The notes: generated from the sequence alone by a model not told the origin. DNA of 64,000 nucleotides from Microvirga arabica (GCF_016811235.1 NZ_JAFBID010000027.1:1-64000); one strand, 5' to 3'. Shown: positions 18,540 through 28,536, numbered from the stretch's first letter. Numbers and translations are program-made.

Positions 18540-18638
18540 TGTCATCCCTGGCGGTCCATCAGGATCGGAAAGGGATCCATCGTGCAGGCGTGTGAGTGGA
18601 TTCCCTTCCCCTCCGCTCCGGTCCGGCCGGGAATGACA
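18540..18638. repeat. Palindromic intergenic repeat, copy A
   Basis: About 100 bases between mfd and sdhE begin TGTCATCCC and end GGGAATGACA. Inside, GGGATCCA (around 18571) faces TGGATTCCC (around 18597). The element can fold into a long imperfect hairpin. Its ends match copy B at 21159-21285, so this is a dispersed REP/MITE-like family. No coding content. Confidence 0.75.
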
Positions 18639-18643
18639 ATGTG

Positions 18644-18940
18644 TCAGCTGTGGATTGGCGACGTGTGGGTGTGGAACGCTTTGAGACGCTTGAACAGAGG
18701 TGTGTCGTAGTTCGAGGGCGTCTCGATCTCGCCGGTGATCCAGCCGAGCAGGTCCCGGTCAGTCACCTCGATCAGGCGCTCGAATTCGGCGAGGTCCTCC
18801 TCGGAGAGTTCCCCGATTTCCGCATCGGCAAAGCGGCCCATGATCAGGTCCATCTCCCGCATGCCCCGGTGCCAGGAGCGGTACAGGATCTGCCTGCGGC
18901 GAACGTCGAGGCCCGCGCTGCTGCGTGTCGTTCCGCTCAT
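18644..18940 (-). CDS. sdhE: FAD assembly factor SdhE
   Basis: Small protein (98 residues) that promotes covalent FAD attachment to the SdhA subunit of succinate dehydrogenase. The RGMREMDLIMGRFAD segment contains the conserved RGxxE motif, followed by LSEEDLAEFERLIEVTDRDL and a WITG motif. I use the ATG at 18940, preceded by GGAG; the frame is open further upstream into the recG leader but without family character. Divergent from recG, upstream of mfd, a neighbourhood I recall as common in alphaproteobacteria. Confidence 0.95.
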   Translation of the reverse strand: MSGTTRSSAGLDVRRRQILYRSWHRGMREMDLIMGRFADAEIGELSEEDLAEFERLIEVTDRDLLGWITGEIETPSNYDTPLFKRLKAFHTHTSPIHS

Positions 18941-19028
18941 GACATTGCTCCGATCCGATAAGATTGCGTCGCCTCCGGGCGGCTTGATCGCTATATAGCT
19001 ATCTCCCCTCGACTTACACCCCATTTGA

Positions 19029-21146
19029 ATGTCACTGCGTCCTTCCATTCTCGATCCGCTCTTCGCCCCGGCCAACACCCTGCCGGGCGTCGGGCCAAAG
19101 ATCGCCCCCCTGCTCGACCGCCTCCTCGGCGAGCCGGGCAAGCCCACGCGCGTTGCGGATCTCCTGTTTCATCTGCCGAGCAGCGGCATTTCCCGTGAGA
19201 TGAAGGGCTCCGTGGCGGATGCACCGGTCGGCGAGCCGGTCACTCTCTCGGTCAGCGTCGTCGCGCACCGACCGCCCCCGCCCGGCCGCCGGGCGCCCTA
19301 TCGGATTCTGGTGGAGGACGAGACGGGTGACGTGACGCTGATCTTCTTCAACGGCCAGAAGGCGCGTCTCGAAAAGATCCTGCCTGTGGGCGAGCGCCGC
19401 TACATCTCTGGAAAGATCGAGCTCTGGGATGGGCGCCGGCAGATGGTCCACCCGGACCGGATCCTCGATGATCGCGGCATCGAGAACCTGCCGGCCGTCG
19501 AGGCTGTCTATGGTCTCACCGAGGGCCTCTCCTCGCGCATGGTGGGCAAGTTTATCGGTGCTGCCCTTGAAAAGGTCCCGCATCTGCCCGAATGGCAGGA
19601 CCCTGCCTGGATGGAGCGCAATGCCCTGCCGGATTTCCGACAGGCGCTGTTTGCTCTCCATCGGCCTGACAATGCCGCTCAGCTGTCCGAGGATGCGCTC
19701 GCCAAATCTTCCCCACGTCGGCGCTTGGCTTATGACGAGTTGCTCGCCTCCCAGCTGGCTCTCGCCCTCGTGCGAAGCCGCATGCGGCGGTTGCCGGGGC
19801 GGGTGAATGCGGGCGACGGGCGTCTGGTCGAGCGCTTGAGATCTGCCCTGCCCTTCGGTCTCACGGGGTCGCAGGAAAAAGCCGTCGAGGACATTCGCCA
19901 TGATCTCGTGTCCGACAAGAAGATGCTGCGGCTGCTCCAGGGCGATGTGGGTTCGGGCAAGACCGTCGTCGGCCTGCTCACCATGGCGAGCGCCATCGAG
20001 GCCGGACGGCAGGCTGCCATGATGGCGCCGACCGAGATTCTCGCCCGCCAGCATTACGAGCGGCTTGCGCCAATGGCGGAACAGGCGGGGCTGACCATCG
20101 CTCTTCTGACCGGCCGCGAGAAAGGTGTCGCACGCAGGCACATCCTCGCGGGCCTTGCCGATGGCAGCATTCAGATCGCGGTGGGCACCCATGCCTTGTT
20201 TCAGGAAGGCGTGGCGTTCCACGATCTCGGCGTCGCGGTCGTCGACGAGCAGCACCGCTTCGGCGTGCATCAACGGCTGGCATTGGGCTCCAAGGGCGAG
20301 GCCGTCGACATTCTCGTCATGACCGCCACCCCGATCCCACGCACCCTGGCCCTCACCTATTTCGGCGACATGGACGTGTCGGTGCTGAGCGAGAAGCCGG
20401 CAGGCCGCAAGCCCATCGCCACGAAGCTCATCGCCATCGACCGCCTCGACGAGGTGGTGGGCGGCATCGGCCGGGCGATTGCCAGTGGCGATCAGGTCTA
20501 TTGGGTCTGCCCGCTCGTGGGCGAATCCGAGTCTATTGATCTCGCGGCCGCCGAGGAACGGTTCGAGATGCTGCAAGGCTTCTTCCGCGACAAGGTCGGC
20601 CTGGTGCACGGCAAGATGGCTGGCCGGGACAAAGACGCCGCCATGGAGCGCTTCTCCAGCGGCGCCACCAAGATCCTAGTCTCCACCACGGTGATCGAGG
20701 TCGGCGTCGACGTGCCGAATGCCACCATCATGGTCATCGAGCATGCGGAGCGCTTCGGCCTCGCGCAATTGCACCAGTTGCGCGGCCGCATCGGACGCGG
20801 CTCGAAGTCCTCCACCTGCCTCCTCGTCTACAAGGGCCCGCTGGGTCAGGTCGCTCAGGCTCGTCTCGAAATGATGCGCCAGACGGAGGACGGCTTCCGG
20901 ATCGCCGAGGAAGATCTGCGCCTTCGGGGCGAAGGCGAGGTGCTGGGCACGCGCCAATCTGGCACCCCGGGCTTCAAGCTGGCCCGGCTTGAGGTGGACG
21001 GCGATCTCCTCGGCGTGGCCCGGGATGATGCCCGCTTGATCGTGGACCGGGATCCAGATCTCGTGAGCGAGCGTGGTCAGGCGCTGCGGGTGCTGCTCTA
21101 CCTGTTCGAGCGCGATTCCGCGATCCGGCTGTTGAGAGCGGGGTAG
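19029..21146 (+). CDS. recG: ATP-dependent DNA helicase RecG
   Basis: Branch-migrating helicase that remodels stalled replication forks. The wedge/OB domain occupies about the first 200 residues (NTLPGVGPK at the start, TGDVTLIFFNGQ in the OB fold). The motor shows Walker A GDVGSGKT near 306, the family-specific DEQH box (VDEQHRFGVHQR) near 407, MTATPIPRT and QLRGRIGRG near 583. It has 705 residues. It is transcribed divergently from sdhE across an 88-base gap and followed by a palindromic repeat that may act as its 3' processing or termination structure. Confidence 0.97.
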   Translation: MSLRPSILDPLFAPANTLPGVGPKIAPLLDRLLGEPGKPTRVADLLFHLPSSGISREMKGSVADAPVGEPVTLSVSVVAHRPPPPGRRAPYRILVEDETGDVTLIFFNGQKARLEKILPVGERRYISGKIELWDGRRQMVHPDRILDDRGIENLPAVEAVYGLTEGLSSRMVGKFIGAALEKVPHLPEWQDPAWMERNALPDFRQALFALHRPDNAAQLSEDALAKSSPRRRLAYDELLASQLALALVRSRMRRLPGRVNAGDGRLVERLRSALPFGLTGSQEKAVEDIRHDLVSDKKMLRLLQGDVGSGKTVVGLLTMASAIEAGRQAAMMAPTEILARQHYERLAPMAEQAGLTIALLTGREKGVARRHILAGLADGSIQIAVGTHALFQEGVAFHDLGVAVVDEQHRFGVHQRLALGSKGEAVDILVMTATPIPRTLALTYFGDMDVSVLSEKPAGRKPIATKLIAIDRLDEVVGGIGRAIASGDQVYWVCPLVGESESIDLAAAEERFEMLQGFFRDKVGLVHGKMAGRDKDAAMERFSSGATKILVSTTVIEVGVDVPNATIMVIEHAERFGLAQLHQLRGRIGRGSKSSTCLLVYKGPLGQVAQARLEMMRQTEDGFRIAEEDLRLRGEGEVLGTRQSGTPGFKLARLEVDGDLLGVARDDARLIVDRDPDLVSERGQALRVLLYLFERDSAIRLLRAG

Positions 21147-21158
21147 AACAACTCCCAC

Positions 21159-21285
21159 TGTCATTCCGGGGACGCGTAGCAGAGCCCGGAATCCATGAAC
21201 ACGACGACTGAAGAAAGAGCGATCAGCGTTGTGCCTCTTACAGCACTGTCATTTCGGGAGGCCACAGGCCGAGCCCGGAATGACA
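21159..21285. repeat. Palindromic intergenic repeat, copy B (double unit)
   Basis: Between the convergent recG and glmS genes. The first half starts TGTCATTCCGGGG and contains GAGCCCGGAATCCATGA. The second half, 21247-21285, is a compact hairpin: TGTCATTTCGGG pairs with CCCGGAATGACA, with an inner GGCC/GGCC stem. The same TGTCATTCC / GGAATGACA ends occur in copy A at 18540-18638. Confidence 0.78.
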
Positions 21286-21298
21286 GCAAAGGCCTGTC

Positions 21299-23125
21299 TC
21301 ACTCCACCGTCACGGACTTGGCGAGGTTGCGCGGCTGGTCCACGTCTTTGCCCATGAACACGGCCGTGTGATAGGCGAGCAGCTGGATCGGAACCGCATT
21401 GATGATTGGCGCCACGACAGGATGTACGGACGGCATCACGATGGTGGCCATGGTGTCGAGGCCTGTCTCCAGGGCACCCTTCTCGTCAGTGATCAGGATG
21501 ATGCGGCCACCGCGGGCGGCGACTTCCTGCATGTTCGATACGGTCTTTTCGAAAATGTTGTCGTGCGGCGCGATGACGATGACCGGCATCGTCTCATCGA
21601 TGAGCGCGATAGGTCCGTGCTTCAGCTCGCCGGCCGCATAGCCTTCCGCATGGATATAGGAGATTTCCTTGAGCTTCAGGGCGCCTTCCATCGCAAGCGG
21701 ATACGAGGTGCCGCGTCCGAGATAGAGCACGTCCTTGGCCTTCGAGAGCTCGCGGGAGAGAACCTCGATCTGATGCTCCCGCTTGATCGCCTCGGTCATC
21801 TGGCCCGGCACCGCAATCAGGGCGTTCACCAGTTCCTTTTCGTCCTCTGCACTCAGCGTTCCACGCGCCCGTCCCGCCGCGATGGCAAGCGACAGGAGCA
21901 CGGTGAGCTGGCAGGTGAAGGCCTTTGTCGAGGCGACGCCCACTTCGACACCCGCAAGGGTCTGCGCAACCACATTGCTCTCGCGGGCCATAGTGGAGGT
22001 CGGCACGTTCACCACGGAAAGCGTATGCTGCTTCTCCGCCGTAGCGTAACGCAGGGATGCCAGAGTGTCTGCCGTCTCGCCCGACTGCGAGACGAAGAGC
22101 GCCAAGCCGCCCGGCTCCAGAGGAGCCTCCCGGTAGCGGAACTCGGACGCCATATCGATCTCGACCGGAATGCGTGCCAGCCGCTCGAACCAGTATTTCG
22201 AGATCAACCCCGCCAGATAGGCGGTGCCGCAGGCGGAGATGGAGATCCGGTTCAGATCCTTGAAGTCGAAGGGCAACTCAATAGGAAGCTCAACCCGTTC
22301 GCCAGCAAAGTTGACGTAATGCGCGAGCGTGCGCCCCACCACCTCGGCCTGCTCGTGGATCTCCTTGGCCATGAAGTGGCGGTAGTTGCCCTTGTCGGCC
22401 ATGAAGGACCCGGCCGGGATCTTGTGACGGGTGCGTTGCACCTGCTTACCGCTCTCATCCCGGATGTCAGCGCCCCTCTGGGTTAGGATTACCCAATCAC
22501 CATCATCGAGATAGGCGACCTCATCCGTGAACGGGGCCAACGCCAGGGCATCGGAACCAAGATACATCTCGCCCTGGCCATAACCGATGGCGAGAGGAGC
22601 GCCGTGGCGTGCTCCGATCAGCAGATCATCCTCGCCGGAGAACAGGAACCCGAGCGCAAACGCGCCGCGCAGGCGCGGCAGAGTGACGGCTACTGCCTCA
22701 ATCGGTCCGCGGCCCTGCCGCATCTCGTGGGTGACAAGCTGGGCCACCACCTCGGTGTCGGTCTCGGTCTCAAAACGGATGCCTTTGGCCTCAAGCCCGG
22801 TCTTCAGCTCTCGGAAGTTCTCGATGATGCCGTTATGAACCACCGCCAGCTTGTCGGTGGCGTGCGGGTGGGCATTAATCTCATTGGGCTTGCCGTGGGT
22901 GGCCCACCGGGTGTGGCCGATGCCGATGACGCCCGAGAGCGGGGATTGGGAGAGCTTGGTCTCAAGGTTTCGCAGCTTACCCTCGGCACGCCTGCGGTCG
23001 AGGTGGCCCTCCTCCAGGGTCGCGACGCCAGCGGAATCGTAACCGCGGTATTCAAGCCGCTTGAGCGCCTCCACGATCTGGGGAGCAACCGGCGTTTTCC
23101 CAATGATTCCAACAATTCCGCACAT
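21299..23125 (-). CDS. glmS: Glutamine-fructose-6-phosphate aminotransferase (isomerizing)
   Basis: Makes glucosamine-6-phosphate from fructose-6-phosphate and glutamine, the entry step to UDP-GlcNAc for peptidoglycan and LPS. The N-terminal nucleophile is C2 (MCGIVGIIG), the glutaminase domain follows with GHTRWATHG, then two SIS sugar-isomerase domains (SQSGETADT and GRGTSYPLA) and the terminal SVTVE. It has 608 residues, full length. It is 110 bases downstream of glmU on the same strand. Start ATG follows AAGGAAG. I see no glmS ribozyme, as expected outside Gram-positives. Confidence 0.97.
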   Translation of the reverse strand: MCGIVGIIGKTPVAPQIVEALKRLEYRGYDSAGVATLEEGHLDRRRAEGKLRNLETKLSQSPLSGVIGIGHTRWATHGKPNEINAHPHATDKLAVVHNGIIENFRELKTGLEAKGIRFETETDTEVVAQLVTHEMRQGRGPIEAVAVTLPRLRGAFALGFLFSGEDDLLIGARHGAPLAIGYGQGEMYLGSDALALAPFTDEVAYLDDGDWVILTQRGADIRDESGKQVQRTRHKIPAGSFMADKGNYRHFMAKEIHEQAEVVGRTLAHYVNFAGERVELPIELPFDFKDLNRISISACGTAYLAGLISKYWFERLARIPVEIDMASEFRYREAPLEPGGLALFVSQSGETADTLASLRYATAEKQHTLSVVNVPTSTMARESNVVAQTLAGVEVGVASTKAFTCQLTVLLSLAIAAGRARGTLSAEDEKELVNALIAVPGQMTEAIKREHQIEVLSRELSKAKDVLYLGRGTSYPLAMEGALKLKEISYIHAEGYAAGELKHGPIALIDETMPVIVIAPHDNIFEKTVSNMQEVAARGGRIILITDEKGALETGLDTMATIVMPSVHPVVAPIINAVPIQLLAYHTAVFMGKDVDQPRNLAKSVTVE

Positions 23126-23163
23126 GATAAAGAACTTCCTTTTGCGACGCGACCAACGCTACG

Positions 23164-23196
23164 CTTGAGATCCCTCTTACAAAGGGAGGCCTCAAG
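23164..23196 (-). other. Hairpin between glmU and glmS
   Basis: CTTGAG (23164-23169) can pair with CTCAAG (23191-23196) and an inner CCCT with AGGG. There is no following T-run on the minus strand. It may be a weak attenuator or an RNA-processing site between the two genes; function is not demonstrated by sequence. Confidence 0.35.
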
Positions 23197-23235
23197 GGCA
23201 GAATCAACTTGCGTAACCTATTGTGACAAACAGCC

Positions 23236-24609
23236 TTATTTCTTCTTGGCGGCTTGAGCCTTTTCCCGGAATCCGATGGCCCAGCCTTCCTTGATGGTCT
23301 GACGTCCACGGCCGAGACCTAAGGCATCATCAGGAACGTTGTCCGTAATAACGGACCCGGAGCCCACGAAGGCGCCCCTGCCGATGGCAATAGGAGCCAC
23401 GAGGGAGGAATTCGAGCCGATAAAGGCCCCTTCCCCAATCTCGGTCCGGTACTTGCCGAAGCCGTCGTAATTGCACGTGATGGTGCCGGCGCCGATATTC
23501 GCCTCTGCCCCCACGCTCGCATCGCCGAGATAGGTCAGGTGGCTGACCTTGGCGCCTGCCCCGAGATCCGTGTTCTTGATCTCGACGAAGTTGCCGACCT
23601 TGGCCTTGGGACCGATCATCGCACCGGGGCGCAGGCGGGCGAAGGGGCCGACTCCTGCTCCCGAAGCAATCCGCGCGCCCTCCAGATGGCTGAAGCTGTG
23701 GATGATGGCTCCCTCCTCCACCACCACGCCCGGCCCGAAGACCACGTGAGGCTCCACCACCACATCCTGCCCCAAGCGGGTGTCATGGCTGAAGAACACC
23801 GTCTCCGGAGCAATCAGCGTGACGCCGGACGCCATGGCGGCCTGGCGCAGACGGTTCTGGATCATGCGCTCGGCGGCCGCGAGCTGCGCCCGGTCGTTGA
23901 CCCCATGCACCTCCTCCTCCGACACAACGGCAATCGCCGTCCTGTGACCAAGGCTGCGGGCAATCTCGACGATGTCGGTGAGATAGTACTCGCCCTTGGC
24001 ATTCTTGTTCTGCACCCGATCGAGGAGTGGCAGGGCCAGGTCGCCTCGGATTGCCATCAGCCCGCCGTTACACAGAGTAATCGCCCGCTCGGCCTCGCTG
24101 GCATCCCGATGCTCGCGAATGGCCAAGAGCTCGTTGCCAGAGGTGATGAAGCGGCCGTAGCCGGTTGGGTCCTTGGCCTCGAAGCCCATGGCGACCACGG
24201 CAGCCCCTTCCGCAAGGGGAGCTCTCAGCTTGATGAAGGTATCGGGCAGGATCAGGGGCGTATCGCCGAACGCGATGATCACATCATCGGTGGGCTGCGC
24301 CAGCGCTTCCCGGGCGCTCAGAACCGCATGAGCGGTGCCGAGCCGGTCCGTCTGAACGAAGATTCTGGCCTGGGCCGAGACTTTCTGGACCTCCTTGGCC
24401 ACATCGTCACGATCCGGCCCAATCACGACGGCAGTGCTGGTAGCGCCCGCCTGGGTCAGGGTCGCCAGTACATGGCCCAGCATGGAGCGGTTCGCGACCT
24501 GATGCAGCACTTTGGGCTTTGCGGATTTCATCCGGGTGCCCTCACCTGCCGCGAGCACAATGGCCAGGCAGCTCCGAGACGACACTTGGGAGGTGTGAGA
24601 CAGGGTCAT
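23236..24609 (-). CDS. glmU: Bifunctional GlmU: GlcN-1-P acetyltransferase / GlcNAc-1-P uridylyltransferase
   Basis: Cytosolic enzyme performing the last two steps to UDP-GlcNAc. The uridylyltransferase half has [19 protein letters not shown], with its nucleotide-binding glycines and lysine, near residues 18-36. The C-terminal half is a left-handed beta-helix of hexapeptide repeats with [16 protein letters not shown] and [11 protein letters not shown]. The 457-residue length is standard. It precedes glmS on the same strand, putting the first and last enzymes of the pathway in one transcription direction. Confidence 0.97.
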   Translation of the reverse strand: MTLSHTSQVSSRSCLAIVLAAGEGTRMKSAKPKVLHQVANRSMLGHVLATLTQAGATSTAVVIGPDRDDVAKEVQKVSAQARIFVQTDRLGTAHAVLSAREALAQPTDDVIIAFGDTPLILPDTFIKLRAPLAEGAAVVAMGFEAKDPTGYGRFITSGNELLAIREHRDASEAERAITLCNGGLMAIRGDLALPLLDRVQNKNAKGEYYLTDIVEIARSLGHRTAIAVVSEEEVHGVNDRAQLAAAERMIQNRLRQAAMASGVTLIAPETVFFSHDTRLGQDVVVEPHVVFGPGVVVEEGAIIHSFSHLEGARIASGAGVGPFARLRPGAMIGPKAKVGNFVEIKNTDLGAGAKVSHLTYLGDASVGAEANIGAGTITCNYDGFGKYRTEIGEGAFIGSNSSLVAPIAIGRGAFVGSGSVITDNVPDDALGLGRGRQTIKEGWAIGFREKAQAAKKK

Positions 24610-24814
24610 ACAGTTTCAATCCGGTGAGGCACTGCCGTGCAGCTAAATCAGAAGGGGTAAATCGGCAATCGTTTCATGAGCAATCCGGCAGTTTGCCCAA
24701 TGGCCGCGTTTACTTCGTGCTCACGATTGACGATATGTATAAGGCATTCCACTTGTTTGGCTGAAGAGCCTTCGTACACGCAAGAGTATAACTGTGCCGG
24801 TACCGCCAAGGGGC

Positions 24815-26365
24815 ATGTCCCCCTTCCATCCTCGCCGGCGCGATATGCTGGCCTATTTCGGTGCCTCCGCCGCCGGGCTGGCATTCGCGCCAGCCCTCAG
24901 AGCGCAGACGCCTCAGGAGACGATTTCGGCCAGGATGGGGGAGAATCAACGCTTCGATCCGGCGGTCGTGGTCGACATTGCTCGCCAGCTTGCCAAGAAG
25001 CCGTTCGCTGCGCCCGCCAACGACCTGCCGGACGTCTTCGCGAATCTCAATCCGGAGCAGTACGCAGCCCTTCGCTACACACAGCCGCCAATCTGGAGCT
25101 CCGAGTCCCGCGGAATCGCCGTCGAGCCGCTCCATCGCGGATTCGTGTTCCGGGACGGGGTCGAGCTTTTCCTGGTCGAAGATGGGGCTGTTCGCCGGAT
25201 CGGCTACAACCCCGCGCAATTCGACTTTGGCCGGATCAATCTGCCTAACAACCTCGGCGACATCCGCTATTCCGGCTTCAAGCTGATTGCCCAAATGGGC
25301 AACGGCAGGCCCTTCGACTTTGCCGTCGTGCAGGGCGGCACCTTCTTCCGCGCCATTGCCCGTGGGCAGAACTACGGTGCCATCGCGCGGGCGCTGACCC
25401 TGCGCCCGGCGGAAGCCCGCGGTGAGGAATTCCCTGCCTTCCGCGCCTTCTGGCTGGAGCGCCCGGCCGTGGGCAGCAACAGCATCACGGCCCATGCGGT
25501 CCTCGATTCGGAGTCGACCACCGGTGCGGTCCGCATGACGTTCCGCCCTGGCGACATGACCATCGTTGACGTAGAGACGACCCTGTTTCCCCGGGTCAAC
25601 CTGGAGCACGTCGGGTTGGGTGGCCTTGCGTCGACCTATCTCTACGGACCAAACGACCTACTCAACGCGGATGACATCCGACCCGCTGTCCACGATTCTT
25701 CAGGGCTCCAGATGCTGAACGGATCCGGGGAATGGCTCTGGCGGCCGCTTCAGAATCCGGAGACGCTCCAGATCTCCGCCTTCGTCGACAACTCTCCCCG
25801 CGGCTTCGGCCTGCTGCAGCGGGAGCGGTCCTACGAGGCCTTCCAGGATGACGAGCAGCGTTTCGAGCGCAGGCCGAGTGTCTGGATCGAGCCTCTGGGC
25901 AATTGGAGCCAGGGCAGCGTGCAGTTGCTGGAAATCCCGACCGACGCCGAGATCAACGACAACATTCTCACCTACTGGCGCCCAAGAGCGCCCATGGCGG
26001 CAGGCTCCGAGGTTGCCTTGGCCTATCGGCAGTATTGGGGCTGGAGCGCACCGGAGCGGCCACCGCTCGCGACCGTCACCCAGACCCGCTCTGGCCGGGG
26101 CAGCGGAGGCCGCCGGCGGAGGTTCGCGGTCGATTTCAGTGGCGACGTTCTGGGTGACAACCTCCCGGGGGACCTAAAATCCGTCTTAACCGTTGGCCCC
26201 GGAACGTTCCAAAACCTCAAACTTTTGCCATATCCTGAGAGAAAGACAGTACGTGTCGCATTCGAGCTTGACCCGGGCAACGAAAACGCGTGTGAGATGC
26301 GCCTGATCCTAGAAGCAGGCGGGAAACCGATTAGCGAGACATGGCTGTATCGTTGGACACCGTAA
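24815..26365 (+). CDS. opgG: Glucan biosynthesis protein OpgG/OpgD family
   Basis: Periplasmic protein required for assembly or branching of osmoregulated periplasmic glucans. The N terminus carries a twin-arginine-type leader (PRRRDMLAYFGASAAG then AFAPALRA), more like OpgD than E. coli OpgG, whose leader is Sec-type. Family landmarks include YRYQQPP-like LRYTQPPIW, FDFGRINLPNNLG, QGGTFFRAI and TYWRPRAPMAAG. About 516 residues from the ATG at 24815; a GTG at 24794 is an alternative start. Its end overlaps opgH by 25 bases. OpgG versus OpgD cannot be settled without alignment; pairing with opgH favours OpgG. Confidence 0.9.
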   Translation: MSPFHPRRRDMLAYFGASAAGLAFAPALRAQTPQETISARMGENQRFDPAVVVDIARQLAKKPFAAPANDLPDVFANLNPEQYAALRYTQPPIWSSESRGIAVEPLHRGFVFRDGVELFLVEDGAVRRIGYNPAQFDFGRINLPNNLGDIRYSGFKLIAQMGNGRPFDFAVVQGGTFFRAIARGQNYGAIARALTLRPAEARGEEFPAFRAFWLERPAVGSNSITAHAVLDSESTTGAVRMTFRPGDMTIVDVETTLFPRVNLEHVGLGGLASTYLYGPNDLLNADDIRPAVHDSSGLQMLNGSGEWLWRPLQNPETLQISAFVDNSPRGFGLLQRERSYEAFQDDEQRFERRPSVWIEPLGNWSQGSVQLLEIPTDAEINDNILTYWRPRAPMAAGSEVALAYRQYWGWSAPERPPLATVTQTRSGRGSGGRRRRFAVDFSGDVLGDNLPGDLKSVLTVGPGTFQNLKLLPYPERKTVRVAFELDPGNENACEMRLILEAGGKPISETWLYRWTP

Positions 26366-28536
26366 GTCACGATTCGAAGGAAAATGTAGCCGCCCTTGAG
26401 CGGCCTGCAGCCGCTATGCCTCCCGAAAAGCACCTCGACATGCCGACCCAGTCGCTCCGGCGCTGGTCGGCGTCCGAGGAGCGCAAGCCCCTTCTGCAGC
26501 ATCCGAAGCTCGGAACATGGCTCGCGCGCCTCTTCGTGTTCGGCGGCGGCCTCCTGATTACGGCCTACGGCACCTGGGAAATGTATCAGGTCGTGTCGGT
26601 CAGCCGCACCACGGCGCTCCAGTGGGTGCTCCTCGGCCTGTTCACGGTCAATTTCTCGTGGATCGCCGTTGCGTTCACGAGCGCGCTCCTGGGTTTCCTC
26701 GCCTTGCTCCGTCGCCCAGGACATCAGGGCCCCCTGCCTTCGACGCTCCTGCACAAGACCGCCATAGTGATGCCGGTCTACAACGAGCAGACGGACCGCA
26801 CCTTCGCGGCTCTGGAGGCGATCTATGAATCGGTTCAGGCGACCGGGCTCGGGGACAGTTTCGACTATTTCATCCTCTCGGACACCACCAACCCGGATGC
26901 CTGGGTTGCGGAAGAGCGTGCCTTTCTCGCCCTGAGGGAGCGCCTGGGACCCGGCGCGCGCTTCTATTACCGCCATCGCCAGAAGAACCATCACCGCAAA
27001 GCCGGCAACATCGCGGACTTCGTCTCCCGCTGGGGTGGGCATTACGAGCACATGCTGGTGCTCGACGCCGACAGCCTCATGACCGGCGAGTGCATCGTGC
27101 GCCTGGCTGCCGCCATGGAAGCCGATCCCGACGCCGGCATCATCCAGTCGCTGCCGCTGATCATCAACCGCAACACCCTCTTTGCCCGCCTCCAGCAATA
27201 TGCCGCCCGCGTCACTGGCCCGGTGATCGCCATGGGCCTTGCGGTCTGGATGGGACGCGATGGCAATTACTGGGGCCACAACGCCATCATCCGCACCAAG
27301 GCCTTCGCGGCCCATGGCGGATTGCCGGACCTGAAGGGCAAACCGCCCTTCGGCGGGCACATCCTCAGCCACGACTTCGTGGAGGCGGCCCTGCTCCGCC
27401 GCGCAGGCTGGTCGGTCTACATGCTGGCGGACTTGCAGGGATCGTATGAGGAAAGCCCACCCTCCCTCATCGACCTCTCGGCCCGTGACCGGCGCTGGTG
27501 CCAGGGCAATCTCCAGCACATGCGGGTGGTCACGGCAAAGGGCTTGAAGCTGCCGACCCGGCAACACTTCGCCACCGGCATCATGTCGTATCTCGCCTCG
27601 CCGTTCTGGCTGTTCCAACTGATCGTCGGTATCGCCCTGGTCCTGCAGACCACCTACATCCGGCCGGAATATTTCGCCCGTGACTTCCGCCTCTATCCGA
27701 TCTGGCCGCGCTTCGACCCCGAGCGAGCCCTCACGCTGTTCGCCGTGACCATGGGGATCCTGCTTGCGCCGAAGCTCTTCGGCCTGATCCTGATGCTCAT
27801 CCGCAGCAGCGATCGGCGCGCATCGGGCGGCGGCATCCGGCTGATCATCTCCTCGACCATCGAGATCATCCTGTCGGCCCTCCTGGCGCCGATCCTCATG
27901 CTCATCCAGTCCGGTTCGGTGTTTCAGATCCTGCTCGGACGCGATACGGGCTGGCAGCCGCAGCGTCGCGACGACGGTTCCATTCCGTTCAAGGACATCG
28001 TCCGTCGCCACAGGGCTCATACGGTGCTGGGAGCCCTTGCGGGTCTCTCGGCGTTCATGATCGCCACGTCCCTCTTCCTGTGGATGTCACCGACGATCAT
28101 CGGTCTTCTTCTGGCGATCCCTCTGTCCTGGCTCAGCGGCCAGTTGGGAGCGGGTCTCGCCCTCAAGCGGCTTGGGCTCCTCAGGACGCCTGAGGAGTAT
28201 CAGCCTCCGGCCATCGCCACGCGCGCCAACGAGCTTCAGGCCCGCAACATCACCTTCGGCTTCGACGACGCGGACAGCCTGAGGGCCATCTACGAGGATC
28301 CGACCCTGAGGGAGCGCCACATCGAGATGCTTCCGCCGGCGCCGGCGCGCAAGCGCGGGATCATCGAGACGGAACGCGCCCTTGCGGAGGCCAAGCTCGT
28401 TGATGCCGAGACCATCGACGATGCGGTGAACTGGCTCCACAACAAGGAACGCATGGTCGTCCTCCATGACCGCGCTCTCATCGACATGCTGGTGCATCTG
28501 AAGCCCAAACCGGCCGAAGCCCAAGCTGCGGAGTAA
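26341..28536 (+). CDS. opgH: Glucans biosynthesis glucosyltransferase OpgH (MdoH)
   Basis: Inner-membrane family-2 glycosyltransferase polymerising the beta-glucan backbone from UDP-glucose and exporting it. Hydrophobic helices flank the catalytic domain, which has IVMPVYNEQ, LDADS, SHDFVEAALLRRAGW and the RRWCQGNLQH motif corresponding to QxxRW. Several helices follow and a cytosolic tail ends the 731 residues. The ATG lies inside the last codons of opgG, so translation is coupled. Together the two genes form a complete minimal OPG operon. Confidence 0.95.
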   Translation: MAVSLDTVSHDSKENVAALERPAAAMPPEKHLDMPTQSLRRWSASEERKPLLQHPKLGTWLARLFVFGGGLLITAYGTWEMYQVVSVSRTTALQWVLLGLFTVNFSWIAVAFTSALLGFLALLRRPGHQGPLPSTLLHKTAIVMPVYNEQTDRTFAALEAIYESVQATGLGDSFDYFILSDTTNPDAWVAEERAFLALRERLGPGARFYYRHRQKNHHRKAGNIADFVSRWGGHYEHMLVLDADSLMTGECIVRLAAAMEADPDAGIIQSLPLIINRNTLFARLQQYAARVTGPVIAMGLAVWMGRDGNYWGHNAIIRTKAFAAHGGLPDLKGKPPFGGHILSHDFVEAALLRRAGWSVYMLADLQGSYEESPPSLIDLSARDRRWCQGNLQHMRVVTAKGLKLPTRQHFATGIMSYLASPFWLFQLIVGIALVLQTTYIRPEYFARDFRLYPIWPRFDPERALTLFAVTMGILLAPKLFGLILMLIRSSDRRASGGGIRLIISSTIEIILSALLAPILMLIQSGSVFQILLGRDTGWQPQRRDDGSIPFKDIVRRHRAHTVLGALAGLSAFMIATSLFLWMSPTIIGLLLAIPLSWLSGQLGAGLALKRLGLLRTPEEYQPPAIATRANELQARNITFGFDDADSLRAIYEDPTLRERHIEMLPPAPARKRGIIETERALAEAKLVDAETIDDAVNWLHNKERMVVLHDRALIDMLVHLKPKPAEAQAAE

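Noticed and set aside
18980-19005. Sigma-70 promoter at CTATATAG between sdhE and recG
   Set aside because: The only nearby TTGATC is three bases away instead of about 17, so no proper -35/-10 pair.
19032-20609. 525-codon minus-strand open frame opposite recG
   Set aside because: Antisense shadow of recG; would also collide with the sdhE/recG promoter gap.
26023-28020. 665-codon minus-strand open frame opposite opgG/opgH
   Set aside because: Shadow frame: His/Arg/Gly-rich with no recognisable fold, fully covered by opgG-opgH.
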